NCBI RefSeq assembly: GCF_900108945.1
Contig: NZ_FNYE01000012.1
Coordinates: 155,294-219,293 of the forward strand
Origin: Paraburkholderia diazotrophica
GTDB taxonomy: Bacteria > Pseudomonadota > Gammaproteobacteria > Burkholderiales > Burkholderiaceae
DNA length: 64,000 bases
Direction: 5' to 3'
This document shows, piece by piece, positions 52,783 through 61,981 of the stretch; the stretch's first letter is position 1, and every line of letters starts with the position of its first letter. The translations under genes and the position numbers were made by a program. The notes beneath the pieces were generated by a model, which did not search any database, was not told the origin of the DNA, and saw only the letters and a program-made list of their open reading frames with translations.

Positions 52783-53391
52783 TCACGGCCGCTCGCTCAT
52801 CGACGCCGCCGCGCGGGCGATGCGCGCGCCCAGCGCGATCGCGAGCGTTTTCTCGTCGGCGGAAATGCCGTGGCCCGCCGAGTCCGCGCGCGCGAAATGC
52901 GACGCGCCATACGGCGTGCCGCCCGTGAGCGTCGTGGTCAGCGTGCTTTCGGTGTACGGAATGCCGAGGATCATCATGCCGTGATGCAGAAGCGGCAGCA
53001 TCATCGACAGCAGCGTCGATTCCTGGCCGCCGTGCAGACTGCCCGTCGACGTGAACACGCAAGCGGGCTTGCCCGCGAGCGCGCCCGAGAGCCATTGCGG
53101 CGTGGTGCCGTCGAGGAAGTATTTGAGCGGCGCGGCCATGTTGCCGAAGCGCGTCGGCGAGCCGAGCGCGAGTCCCGCGCATTCTTCGAGATCGCGCAGT
53201 TCCGCGTAGGGCGGGCCTTCTTCCGGGATGTCGGGTTGCGTGGACTCGCAGACGGTCGAGACGGGCGGCACCGTGCGCACGCGCGCCTGCATGCCGGGAA
53301 CGCTGTCGATGCCATGCGCGATCGCCAGCGCGAGTTCGCGCGTGGCGCCGTGCCGGCTGTAGTAAAGCACGAGGATGTCTTTCATAGGCAT
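52783..53391 (-). CDS. wrbA: NAD(P)H:quinone oxidoreductase, WrbA type
   Basis: 202-residue flavodoxin-like FMN enzyme reducing quinones by two electrons. FMN-binding loops are LVLYYSRHGATRELA at the start and LGSPTRFGNMAAPLKYFLD in the middle; FTSTGSLHGGQESTLLSM and GIPYT follow. Two ATG codons (53391 and 53385) lie six bases apart; neither has a strong Shine-Dalgarno, so the start is uncertain by two codons. It pairs with the DUF2069 gene. Confidence 0.93.
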   Translation of the reverse strand: MPMKDILVLYYSRHGATRELALAIAHGIDSVPGMQARVRTVPPVSTVCESTQPDIPEEGPPYAELRDLEECAGLALGSPTRFGNMAAPLKYFLDGTTPQWLSGALAGKPACVFTSTGSLHGGQESTLLSMMLPLLHHGMMILGIPYTESTLTTTLTGGTPYGASHFARADSAGHGISADEKTLAIALGARIARAAASMSERP

Positions 53392-53592
53392 TTGCAGTGA
53401 ACGGGTATTATAGGGGTGGGTCTGCTGACGGTGCCGCGAGTCTGTCGGCGTTCCTCTCTCTTGCTTGCGGTCCGCTTTCGGGTGACCGCTTTCGGATGAA
53501 TTGACCGCAGGTTCATCGAACGCCTGATGATGCGTCGGCCGTCACGCGCATGCAGGCGCGTGTATCGAAGTCGAAAGTCGGAGGAGGTTGTC

Positions 53593-54915
53593 TTGTTGTC
53601 CAGGTTGCGTCTCGATCTCGACGCGCTGAAGCGTCTCGCGGAATTCGCCGCGAAGCGCAGCGGCGAGGATCGCATCCCGCAGGTGGCTGGCAGTCTGACG
53701 TTCACGACGATGCTGTCGCTGGTACCGCTCGCGACGGTCGCGTTCGCGCTCTTCACTGCGTTCCCGATCTTCGCGCAATTCCAGGCGTCGCTGCAGACGT
53801 TTCTCGCCGAACACCTGATGCCCGATCAGGTCAGCAGCCAGATCTTCAAGTATCTGAACCAGTTCGCGTCGAAGGCGAAGGGGTTGACCACGCTCGGGAT
53901 GATCGTGCTGTTCGTCACATCCGTGATGACGATGATGACGGTCGAATCCGCGTTCAACGTGATCTGGCGCGTGCGCAAGGCGCGGCCATTCGCGCAGCGC
54001 GTGCTGGTCTACTGGGCGATCCTGACGCTCGGGCCGATCCTGATCGGCGTCAGCCTGTCGATCTCGTCGTATCTGTTCACGCAGTCGATGAGCTATACGG
54101 CCGCGCAGCGCATCACGCCGCTGATCGAATGGGCGCTGGCGGGCGCGGCGCTGCCGTTGACGGTGCTCGCGTTCACGCTGCTCTACGTGTTCTTGCCGAA
54201 CTGCCGCGTCGAGTGGCGCGACGCGATTGTCGGCGGCGTGACGGCCGCGATTGCGTTCGAGATCGCGAAGCGCGGCTTCGGCTTCTACATCCGGCGCATT
54301 CCCACTTATACGGCTGTGTACGGCGCGTTCGCCGTCGTGCCGCTTTTTCTGCTGTGGATGTACCTCAGCTGGTTCATCACACTGGCGGGCGCGATGATCG
54401 CGTCGGCGCTGCCGGCAATACGCATCGGGCAGTTTCATCGCCGGGACTTTCCGGGCAGCGATCTGCTCGATTCGCTCGAACTGCTTGCGCACCTCGCCGA
54501 AGCGCGCGACGCGGGCACGCACGGCTACACGGTGCCCGAACTCGCTCGGGCATTGCGGCGCGATCTGGCGACGACCGTGCGCCTGTTGCAGCAACTGGAG
54601 GCGATCGACTGGATCGTCCAGCTCGACGAGAACGGCCAGCGGCCGCATTTTCTGCTGGTCGCGAATCCGAATCAGATCACGGTCAAACGGCTCTTCGACC
54701 TGTTCGTGATCGACCGTGACGAGCTGGCTTATCAGCTGAAACTCGATTCGACGCGCGTCGACAGCGCGATGCTGCTCGCCGCCCTCGATACCGAGCGGCT
54801 CGGCGTGTCGCTCGCGAGCTTGCTGGCGGCGCGAGAGGCTTCTCGTGGAATCGCGCAGCAGCCTCCTGAGACGGGCGCGAACGGCACGCCCGCGTTGCCG
54901 CAACAGACGGCTTGA
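53593..54915 (+). CDS. YihY/BrkB-family (UPF0761) inner-membrane protein
   Basis: 440-residue YihY family protein with about six membrane segments, then a C-terminal cytoplasmic winged-helix-like part (VPELARALRRDLATTVRLLQQLEAIDWIV). Family stretches: AGSLTFTTMLSLVPLATVAFALFTAFPIF, NVIWRVRKARPFAQRVLVYWAILTLGPIL and FAVVPLFLLWMYLSWFITLAGA. The start is set at a TTG (53593) because an extended ribosome site GGAGGAGG stands five bases before; TTG at 53596 is equally near. An in-frame ATG at 53527 lies 53 bases before this site. Function unknown. Confidence 0.9.
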   Translation: MLSRLRLDLDALKRLAEFAAKRSGEDRIPQVAGSLTFTTMLSLVPLATVAFALFTAFPIFAQFQASLQTFLAEHLMPDQVSSQIFKYLNQFASKAKGLTTLGMIVLFVTSVMTMMTVESAFNVIWRVRKARPFAQRVLVYWAILTLGPILIGVSLSISSYLFTQSMSYTAAQRITPLIEWALAGAALPLTVLAFTLLYVFLPNCRVEWRDAIVGGVTAAIAFEIAKRGFGFYIRRIPTYTAVYGAFAVVPLFLLWMYLSWFITLAGAMIASALPAIRIGQFHRRDFPGSDLLDSLELLAHLAEARDAGTHGYTVPELARALRRDLATTVRLLQQLEAIDWIVQLDENGQRPHFLLVANPNQITVKRLFDLFVIDRDELAYQLKLDSTRVDSAMLLAALDTERLGVSLASLLAAREASRGIAQQPPETGANGTPALPQQTA

Positions 54916-55019
54916 AGCTGTTTGCCCTTCGCCTGAAGCTGCTTGACCTTCAACTGCTGCTTTTTGACTGTCGCTTCGACTCTTCCGCACGAACTTGCGC
55001 ACTTCATCCGGCGCCGACG

Positions 55020-55343
55020 CTAGAGCGAAATGCGCCCCGTGCAGATGTCCTTGAACATCACCCAGTCGCCCATCAGGCTGTAGACGGGATGCCGGAATGT
55101 CGCGGGTCTGTTCTTTTCGAAGAAGAAGTGCCCGACCCACGCGAACCCGTAGCCGCACACGACGGCAGCAGGCAGCCATAGCCAGTCGCCCGTCGCGACG
55201 GCCATCGCGACACAGCCGATCACACCCAGCGATCCGATGAAATGCAGCCGCCGCGACATCGTGTTGCGATGCTCGGTCAGATAGTACGGATAGAACTCCG
55301 CGAAGCTCGCGAAGTGCGCGTCGTGCGTTGTCTGATGGCTCAT
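55020..55343 (-). CDS. DUF962/Mpo1-like membrane protein
   Basis: 107-residue protein with TFAEFYPYYLTEHRNTMSRRLHFIGS-type N-terminus and about two to three membrane helices, then WVGHFFFEKNRPATFRHPVYSLMGDWVMF. The His-containing motifs (EHRN, RRLHFIG, GHFFFEKNRPATF) are those of the Mpo1 family, whose yeast member is a 2-hydroxy fatty acid dioxygenase. ATG at 55343 with GGAGG upstream. The enzymatic role in bacteria is not established. Confidence 0.88.
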   Translation of the reverse strand: MSHQTTHDAHFASFAEFYPYYLTEHRNTMSRRLHFIGSLGVIGCVAMAVATGDWLWLPAAVVCGYGFAWVGHFFFEKNRPATFRHPVYSLMGDWVMFKDICTGRISL

Positions 55344-55474
55344 GATCGCCTCCATTGCCTGCCCGCGTCGGCGCAGGTTTCGTCCGACCCGCCCAGGCAT
55401 GGAATCATTGTGCTGCTATCGACAGGCACGTGCAACCTGGCCATCCGGCATATGGCGCGCGCTTTCCGGCGCGG

Positions 55475-56332
55475 TTAGTGTGTAGCGGTGGGTGACGCAG
55501 GTGGACGGTTCGAACTGCGTGTGGTCGCAAACGTGTAGAGCGCATCGAGAGTCGCGTCGGGCTGCTCGGACATCAGCGCGTGACCGGCGTCGAGCGTGAT
55601 CGTGTCGACGGGCACGCCCGCTTCACGCAGCGCGTCGGCGAGCGCTCTGGCGGCGCGCGGCGGCGTCATAAGATCGCGCCGGCCGACGATCAGGCGCACT
55701 GGGCACGTCACTTGCGCAGCGCGGGCGAGGCCGTCCGTGTATGCGTTGCACGCGCTGAAGTCGGTGTGAAAAAGCTGCGGCTCGCCCGTTGCCGAAACGC
55801 GCTCCATCAGCCGCTGGTTCATGCCGTGCAACCAGAAGCCGGGCGCGGGGCACGACGGCTTGGCGGCGATGGTCGAATGCGACCACTGGTTCACCATCTC
55901 GATCGCGTCGGGCTCGCGCTCACGGGCGGCGTCGAGCAGCGTGTCGGAGACGGCCATCGGCACGGCCGTCGCGACGAGGGCGATGTTCGTCGCGCGCGAC
56001 GGGTAGCGGGCGGCGAAGTCGAGCGCGACGAGCGAGCCCATGCTGTGTCCGGCGACGAACGCGCGCGCGACGCTCAGCGCGTCGAGCAATGCGGCCAGCC
56101 AGTCGGCCATCGCGCCGATGCTGGTCAGCGCGGGGCCGGCGCTGCGATGATGGCCGGGCAGATCGACGGCGAGCACGCTGAAGCCGTGGTGCGCAAAGTA
56201 GCGCGTCTGCAGCGCCCACGCGCTGTGATCGTGCTCGGCGCCATGTATGAAGACGGCCGTGGGCAGCGCGGCATCGAATGCCTTGCCGCCTGTGTATGCA
56301 TAGGCCGGTTTGCCGTTCACGTCGACGATCAT
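55475..56332 (-). CDS. Alpha/beta hydrolase
   Basis: 285-residue alpha/beta-fold hydrolase with the oxyanion-region FIHGAEHDHSAW, nucleophile elbow GHSMGS (Ser97), and late GRRDLMTPP (acid) and LDAGHALMSEQP (His). Substrate unknown. Its ATG at 56332 overlaps the stop of the O-acetylhomoserine sulfhydrylase gene (ATGA), which suggests a linked job in sulfur or ester metabolism, possibly homoserine O-acyl handling, but this is inference. Confidence 0.9.
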   Translation of the reverse strand: MIVDVNGKPAYAYTGGKAFDAALPTAVFIHGAEHDHSAWALQTRYFAHHGFSVLAVDLPGHHRSAGPALTSIGAMADWLAALLDALSVARAFVAGHSMGSLVALDFAARYPSRATNIALVATAVPMAVSDTLLDAAREREPDAIEMVNQWSHSTIAAKPSCPAPGFWLHGMNQRLMERVSATGEPQLFHTDFSACNAYTDGLARAAQVTCPVRLIVGRRDLMTPPRAARALADALREAGVPVDTITLDAGHALMSEQPDATLDALYTFATTRSSNRPPASPTATH

Positions 56333-57690
56333 GCGGACTCCTTGCGTCCAGTGGCCGCCGGCTTGTTGGCGGATTGCGGGGCGGATTGTGGGGAGGAGCC
56401 GCCCGCGGATTTCTGCGCAGCCTTGAGCGCGCGCTTGAGGTCGTCGATCAGATCGTCCGGGTCTTCGAGGCCGATCGAAAGGCGGATCGTGCCTTCCGCG
56501 ATGCCCGCTGCGGCGAGGGCAGCGGCGTCCATGCGGAAGTGCGTCGTCGATGCCGGGTGGATCACGAGCGAGCGGGCGTCGCCGACATTCGCCAGATGCG
56601 AGAACAGCGACAGCGCTTCGATGAACGCGCGGCCGGCGGCACGGTCGCCGCGCAAGTTGAAGCTGAACACGGCGCCCGCGCCGCGCGGCAGCAGGCGTTG
56701 CGCCAGCGCATGGTCCGGATGCGTGGGCAGTTCCGGATACGCGACGGATTCGACGGCAGCATGCGCAGCCAGAAATTCGACGACCTTGCGCGTATTCGCC
56801 ACATGTCGTTCCATCCGCAACGGCAGCGTTTCGATGCCTTGCAGCAGTTGCCAGGCGGCTTGCGGATGCAGGCACGCGCCAAAGTCGCGCAGCCCTTCGC
56901 GTCGCGCGCGCAACAGGAAGGGCGCGACGGTGCTTTCCTCGGCGAACACCATGCCGTGAAAGCCCTCGTAGGGTTCTGTGAATTCGGGGAAGCGGCCCGA
57001 AGCCTCGAAGTCGAACGTGCCGCCGTCGACGAGCACGCCGCCGATCGTCGTGCCGTGACCGCCGAGAAACTTGGTCGCCGAGTGGTAGACGAAATCGGCG
57101 CCGTGATCGAACGGCTTCAACAGATACGGCGTGGTGAACGTCGAGTCGACCAGCAGCGGCACGCGGTGCTCGTGCGCGATCTGCGCGACTGTCGCGATGT
57201 CCAGAACGTCGAGGCCGGGGTTGCCGAGCGTCTCGCCGAACAGCAGCTTCGTGTTCGGGCGCAGCGCGCCGCGCCATGCGTCGATATCGCCGGGCTTCAC
57301 GAACGTCGTTTCGATGCCGAAGCGCGGCAGCGTGTAGCTGAGCAGGTTGTGCGAGCCGCCGTACAGCGCGCTCGACGCGACGATGTGCGAGCCCGCGCCC
57401 ATCAGCGTCGCGATGGCGAGGTGCAGCGCGGCCTGGCCGCTCGCCGTGCCGATCGCGCCCGCGCCGTTTTCGAGCGCGGCGACGCGCTCTTCGAAGACGG
57501 CGACCGTCGGGTTCGAGATGCGCGAATAGACATGGCCCGCGCGCTCCATGTTGAAGAGCGCGGCGGCATGATCGGAGTCGCGGAACGAGAACGACGTGGT
57601 CTGATAGATGGGCGTCGCGCGCGCGCCCGTCGCGGGGTCGGGCGCGGCGCCCGCATGCAGCGCAAGCGTATCGAAACGGTTGGCAGGCAT
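56329..57690 (-). CDS. metY: O-acetylhomoserine sulfhydrylase / Cys-Met metabolism PLP enzyme
   Basis: 453-residue PLP enzyme of the Cys/Met metabolism family. TLALHAGAAPDPATGARATPIYQTTSF and YSRISNPT at the N-terminus, SGQAALHLAI, and the PLP lysine in SATKFLGGHGT (Lys207). The FGETLGNPGLDVLDI and GADFVYHSATKFLGGHGTTIGGVLVDGG segments favour O-acetylhomoserine (sulfhydrylase) over cystathionine gamma-synthase. It makes homocysteine from O-acetylhomoserine and sulfide. The C-terminal 25 residues are Ser/Pro/Lys-rich and extend beyond the family end. Confidence 0.93.
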   Translation of the reverse strand: MPANRFDTLALHAGAAPDPATGARATPIYQTTSFSFRDSDHAAALFNMERAGHVYSRISNPTVAVFEERVAALENGAGAIGTASGQAALHLAIATLMGAGSHIVASSALYGGSHNLLSYTLPRFGIETTFVKPGDIDAWRGALRPNTKLLFGETLGNPGLDVLDIATVAQIAHEHRVPLLVDSTFTTPYLLKPFDHGADFVYHSATKFLGGHGTTIGGVLVDGGTFDFEASGRFPEFTEPYEGFHGMVFAEESTVAPFLLRARREGLRDFGACLHPQAAWQLLQGIETLPLRMERHVANTRKVVEFLAAHAAVESVAYPELPTHPDHALAQRLLPRGAGAVFSFNLRGDRAAGRAFIEALSLFSHLANVGDARSLVIHPASTTHFRMDAAALAAAGIAEGTIRLSIGLEDPDDLIDDLKRALKAAQKSAGGSSPQSAPQSANKPAATGRKESA

Positions 57691-58067
57691 CGTGGACGGC
57701 CGGGCGTCGGCGGCCCGGCGAAGGTGAAAGTGACGGCCATCGTATCACCGGGCCGCGTGCGCACCACTCCGTTTTCGCCCGCATGTCGACGCGCTCGCGG
57801 GCATGATTCCGCCATGGTCAGCGGTGTTGCGAATCGCACGGCCCGCGCTCTGCCACTGTTCCGACATGCCTGCGAGCGCCGTCTGCCGGACGTTCGATGA
57901 CGCGCTATCGTCCGTCCCGTCCGCTTTCTTTTTGCGGGCCTTTCCGCTAGCATCGAAAGTCAGTCATGCCCTTAATGTTTCACCGGGCCTCATCTGCCAC
58001 CATGCTGCATGGGACCAGAGCAAGGTAACGCGCCAAGGCGCCAACTCTGGTCGACAGGAGACAAATC
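57691..58067. other. 377-base gap before the CBS-domain gene
   Basis: No supported gene. It carries the promoters of metY (minus) and of the CBS gene (plus), and a hairpin (58013-58052) four bases upstream of the CBS ribosome site. Confidence 0.5.
58013..58052 (+). promoter_or_regulatory. Hairpin in the 5' leader of the CBS-domain gene
   Basis: GACCAGAG (58013-58020) pairs with CTCTGGTC (58045-58052); the loop holds a second pairing GCGCC/GGCGC (58030-58034 with 58037-58041). The ribosome site AGGAG (58056-58060) starts four bases later, so folding could affect translation. Confidence 0.45.
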
Positions 58068-58535
58068 ATGCGAGTCAGCGACATTCTGAAGGTCAAGGGC
58101 AACACCCTGTTCACAGTCACACCCGATACGCCGCTCAACGAGGCCGTCAACACGATGGCCGAGCACGACATCGGCTCGCTCGTCGTGATGGAATATGGCG
58201 ATCTCGTCGGCATGCTGACCTTCCGCGAGATCATTCTCGTGCTGAGCCGCAATGGCGGCAGCGTCGGCGGCACGACGATCCGCAAGATCATGGACGACCA
58301 TCCGCTCACATGTACGCCGGAAACCGATGTCAACGAGGTGCGCCGCATGATGCTCGAGCATCACGTGCGCTATCTCCCTGTGATGGAAAGCCGCGCGCTG
58401 ATGGGCGTGATCTCGTTCTACGACGTCGCCAAAGCTGTAGTCGAAGAGCAGGGCTTCGAGAACCGGATGCTGAAGGCCTATATTCGCGACTGGCCCGCAG
58501 AAGACGAGCCGCAGCAGGAGCAGCCCTCGCGCTGA
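58068..58535 (+). CDS. Two-CBS-domain protein
   Basis: 155-residue protein made of two CBS domains (about 8-65 and 72-130): VSDILKVKGNTLFTVTPDTPLNEAVNTMAEHDIGSLVVMEYGDLVGMLTFREI and IRKIMDDHPLTCTPETDVNEVRRMMLEHHVRYLPVME. CBS pairs bind adenosyl ligands and sense energy charge or SAM; the partner is unknown. CAGGAG precedes the ATG. A terminator lies 111 bases after the stop. Confidence 0.92.
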   Translation: MRVSDILKVKGNTLFTVTPDTPLNEAVNTMAEHDIGSLVVMEYGDLVGMLTFREIILVLSRNGGSVGGTTIRKIMDDHPLTCTPETDVNEVRRMMLEHHVRYLPVMESRALMGVISFYDVAKAVVEEQGFENRMLKAYIRDWPAEDEPQQEQPSR

Positions 58536-58646
58536 TTTTTGTTGGCCCGTCGTTGGCCTGCCGTTTGGCCTCGTTGCCTCGATCGGTCTGTCTGGCCGGC
58601 TTGCAATGCGCCGACATGCCGCTGTCGCATGACTGAACCATCCTCG

Positions 58647-58675
58647 AAGCGCGCGCGAAAAGCGTGCGCTTTTTT
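58647..58675 (+). terminator. Intrinsic terminator after the CBS-domain gene
   Basis: Stem AAGCGCGCGC (58647-58656) with GCGTGCGCTT (58662-58671), one G-U pair, loop of five, then TTTT (58672-58675). Confidence 0.75.
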
Positions 58676-58741
58676 GTGCCCGCCATTCCCGCAGCGCCGC
58701 TGTGAATCTGCGCGAAGCCTGCCCTCTTTGTCACGCATTCG

Positions 58742-60679
58742 ATGAGCGATCGTCCGTTGTCCACCGCCCAACACGCAAGGCGCACCTCGCGCGAACACGG
58801 CTCGCAGTTTCGCCTGTTGCGCGAGCGCCGTTTTGCACCGTTTTTCTGGACGCAGTTTCTCGGCGCGATGAACGACAACGTGTTCAAGATCGGCTTTACG
58901 TCGCTCGTCACGTATCAGGCCGCGCGATTCTCAGGCGTGAATGCGGACACCGCAGCCTTTCTGATTTCTGCAATCTTCATTCTGCCGTTCGTCCTGTTTT
59001 CGGCGACGTCCGGCCAGGTCGCCGACAAGTACGATAAGGCGATGCTCACGCGCTTCGTGAAGTCGTTTGAGATCGGCGTAATGCTGGTCGGCGGCGCGGG
59101 CTTCTGGCTGCATGACGCGCTGCTGCTGTATCTGTGCACGTTCCTGATGGGCGTCCATTCGACCGTGTTCGGCCCCGTCAAATACGCGTATCTGCCGCAG
59201 CATCTGGACAAGACGGAACTGGTCGGCGGCAACGGAATGGTCGAGATGGGCACGTTCGTCGCGATTCTGCTCGGCACGATTGCGGGCGGCGCGGCGGCGG
59301 GCTCCGAGGCGCATGGCGCGGCGATCCTCGCGTTCGGCTGCGTGGCGATTGCGCTGATCGGTCGCGTGGCATCTGGCTTCGTGCCGCAATCGGCGCCATC
59401 GCAGCCCGATCTGCGCATCAACTGGAATCCGATCAGCGAGACCTGGCGCAATCTGAAACTGGCGCGCGAAAACCGGACCGTCTTTCTTAGCCTGCTTGGC
59501 ATTTCCTGGTTGTGGTTTGTCGGCGCGACATTTCTGTCGTCGTTCTTCCGTTTCGCGAAGGACGTGCTGTCCGCGAACCCCGATGTCGTGACCGTGCTGC
59601 TCGCGACTTTTTCGATCGGTATCGGCACGGGCTCGCTGCTGTGCGAGCGCTTGTCGAAAAAGCGCATCGAGATCGGCCTCGTGCCGCTCGGCTCGATCGG
59701 CATCAGCGTGTTCGCGATCGACCTGTTCTTCGCGAGCCACGCATTGCCGAAAGCCGCGCATCTGCTGACGGTGGCCGAATTCATGACGCAGCCCGCGCAT
59801 TGGCGCGTGCTGGCCGATCTGTTCCTGCTCGCGATGTTCGGCGGCTTCTACAGCGTGCCGCTCTATGCGCTGATCCAGAGCCGCAGCCAGCCGAGCCATC
59901 GCGCGCGGATCATCGCGGCGAACAACATCCTCAACTCGCTGTTCATGATCGTGTCGTCGCTGATGGCCGTTGGGCTGACGTCGGCGGGCGTCGGCATTCC
60001 GGGGCTCTTTCTCGTGACGGCGCTGCTCAATGTGATCGTGGCCGTCTACATCTATTCGCTCGTGCCCGAGTTCCTATTGCGCTTCGTCGCATGGCTGCTC
60101 GTGCATACGTTCTATCGGATTCGTCTCGTTCACGCCGAGCGCATTCCCGAAGAGGGCGCGGCCGTGCTGGTGTGCAATCACGTCAGCTACGTCGACGCGC
60201 TCGTGATCATGGCGGAAAGTCCGCGGCCGATCCGCTTCGTGATGGACCATCGGATCTTCCGTACGCCGTTTGCCGGCTGGCTGTTCAGACATGCAAAGGC
60301 AATTCCGATTGCGCCCGCGCACGAAGACGCGGATCTGCTCACGCGTGCCTACGACGCCTGCGCAAGGGCGCTCGACGATGGCGATCTCGTCTGCATCTTT
60401 CCCGAGGGCAAGCTGACCAATACGGGCGACATGAATCCGTTCCGTCACGGCGTGTCGGAAATCCTGCGGCGGGCGCCTGTGCCCGTCGTGCCGATGGCGT
60501 TGCGCGGTCTGTGGGGCAGCGTCTGGTCGCGCAGCGCCGATGCGCGATTCCCGCGTCCGATTCACAAGGGCGTGATGAGCCGTCTGACGCTGGCGGTCGG
60601 CGAGCCGCTCGAACCCGCGCAGGCGACGCCGGAAGTCCTGCAGCAGATCGTGTCCGAACTGCGCGGCGCACGGAAATAG
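58742..60679 (+). CDS. Fused LplT-like MFS transporter and PlsC-type acyltransferase
   Basis: 645-residue fusion. Residues about 25-425 form a 12-helix MFS domain of the lysophospholipid flippase (LplT) type, starting FAPFFWTQFLGAMNDNVFKIGFTSLVTYQ. Residues about 440-640 are a PlsC glycerolipid acyltransferase with NHVSYVD (H-x4-D catalytic motif, near 478-484) and FPEGKLTNTGDMNPF. This architecture is expected to bring lysophospholipids inward and reacylate them in one protein. In Escherichia coli LplT and Aas are separate; Aas also contains a ligase domain that is absent here. ATG at 58742, no strong ribosome site. Confidence 0.92.
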   Translation: MSDRPLSTAQHARRTSREHGSQFRLLRERRFAPFFWTQFLGAMNDNVFKIGFTSLVTYQAARFSGVNADTAAFLISAIFILPFVLFSATSGQVADKYDKAMLTRFVKSFEIGVMLVGGAGFWLHDALLLYLCTFLMGVHSTVFGPVKYAYLPQHLDKTELVGGNGMVEMGTFVAILLGTIAGGAAAGSEAHGAAILAFGCVAIALIGRVASGFVPQSAPSQPDLRINWNPISETWRNLKLARENRTVFLSLLGISWLWFVGATFLSSFFRFAKDVLSANPDVVTVLLATFSIGIGTGSLLCERLSKKRIEIGLVPLGSIGISVFAIDLFFASHALPKAAHLLTVAEFMTQPAHWRVLADLFLLAMFGGFYSVPLYALIQSRSQPSHRARIIAANNILNSLFMIVSSLMAVGLTSAGVGIPGLFLVTALLNVIVAVYIYSLVPEFLLRFVAWLLVHTFYRIRLVHAERIPEEGAAVLVCNHVSYVDALVIMAESPRPIRFVMDHRIFRTPFAGWLFRHAKAIPIAPAHEDADLLTRAYDACARALDDGDLVCIFPEGKLTNTGDMNPFRHGVSEILRRAPVPVVPMALRGLWGSVWSRSADARFPRPIHKGVMSRLTLAVGEPLEPAQATPEVLQQIVSELRGARK

Positions 60680-60822
60680 CGTTTCGGGCGCGGCTGCCCG
60701 CCGCGCGCGCAACGCGCTTTTGTGCGTTTGTCCTATAACGATCGCCCGAGTCCCCGCGCGCCACGGCGGGGCGGCCGGGCTGGCATAATAACGCTCTCCC
60801 CGCATTTCTTTGGACGACGCTC

Positions 60823-61923
60823 ATGTCCGGCAATACCCTCGGTACGCTCTTCACCGTCACGACCTTCGGCGAATCGCATGGCCCGGCTATCGGCTGTGTG
60901 ATCGACGGCTGCCCGCCGGGCATGTCGCTCGTCGAGGCCGACATCCAGTTCGAACTCGATCGCCGCAAGCCCGGCACGTCGCGGCACGTGACCCAGCGCC
61001 AGGAAGAAGACAAGGTCGAGATTCTTTCGGGCGTCTTCGAGGGCAAGACGACGGGCGCGCCCATTGCGCTTCTGATCCGCAACACGGACCAGCGCAGCAA
61101 GGACTACGGCAATATCGCCGAAACCTTCCGTCCGGGCCACGCCGACTACACGTACTGGCAGAAGTACGGCATCCGCGACTATCGCGGCGGCGGCCGTTCG
61201 TCCGCGCGGCTGACGGCGCCGACGGTGGCGGCGGGTGCCGTCGCGAAGAAATGGCTGCGCGAGAAGTTCGGCACCGAGATTCGCGGCTATATGGCGGCGC
61301 TCGGCGAGATCGACGTGCCATTCGTCGACTGGCAGCACGTGCGCGAGAATCCGTTCTTCGTGCCGAACGCGGACATCGTGCCGCAACTCGAAGCGTATAT
61401 GGACGCGCTGCGCAAGGACGGCGATTCGATCGGCGCGCGCATCAACGTGGTGGCGTCGGGCGTGCCCGTCGGCCTGGGCGAACCGCTTTTCGACCGGCTC
61501 GACGCCGATATCGCGCACGCGATGATGGGCATCAATGCGGTGAAGGGCGTCGAGATCGGCGCGGGCTTCGCGAGCGTCGCGCAGCGCGGTTCGGTGCACG
61601 GCGACGAACTGACGCCGGAAGGTTTCGTCGGCAATCATGCGGGCGGCGTGCTCGGCGGCATTTCGACGGGGCAGGACATCACGGTGTCGATCGCGATCAA
61701 GCCGACGTCGAGCATCCGCACGCCGCGCCGCTCGATCGACAAGAGCGGGCAGCCCGCTGTCGTCGAAACGTTCGGACGCCATGATCCGTGCGTCGGCATT
61801 CGCGCGACGCCGATCGCCGAGGCAATGCTTGCGCTCGTGCTGATCGACCATGCGCTTCGGCATCGCGCGCAGTGCGGCGATGTCGTCGTCGATACGCCGA
61901 AGATCGCGGCGAGCGCGCCCTGA
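60823..61923 (+). CDS. aroC: Chorismate synthase
   Basis: 366-residue chorismate synthase, last step of the shikimate pathway, using reduced FMN. TTFGESHG near residue 14, the FMN-binding RGGGRSSAR region, GVEIGAGFASVAQRGSVHGDEL, ISTGQDITVSIAIKPTSSI and GRHDPCVGIRA are all there. Full length. No upstream co-directional gene within 140 bases; CATAAT at 60784-60789 is a possible -10. Confidence 0.97.
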   Translation: MSGNTLGTLFTVTTFGESHGPAIGCVIDGCPPGMSLVEADIQFELDRRKPGTSRHVTQRQEEDKVEILSGVFEGKTTGAPIALLIRNTDQRSKDYGNIAETFRPGHADYTYWQKYGIRDYRGGGRSSARLTAPTVAAGAVAKKWLREKFGTEIRGYMAALGEIDVPFVDWQHVRENPFFVPNADIVPQLEAYMDALRKDGDSIGARINVVASGVPVGLGEPLFDRLDADIAHAMMGINAVKGVEIGAGFASVAQRGSVHGDELTPEGFVGNHAGGVLGGISTGQDITVSIAIKPTSSIRTPRRSIDKSGQPAVVETFGRHDPCVGIRATPIAEAMLALVLIDHALRHRAQCGDVVVDTPKIAASAP

Positions 61924-61981
61924 AGTCGAATAGTCGAAACTCGGCTTTGCACGCTCGCTGGTTATCGACAGGGCGGTCAGC

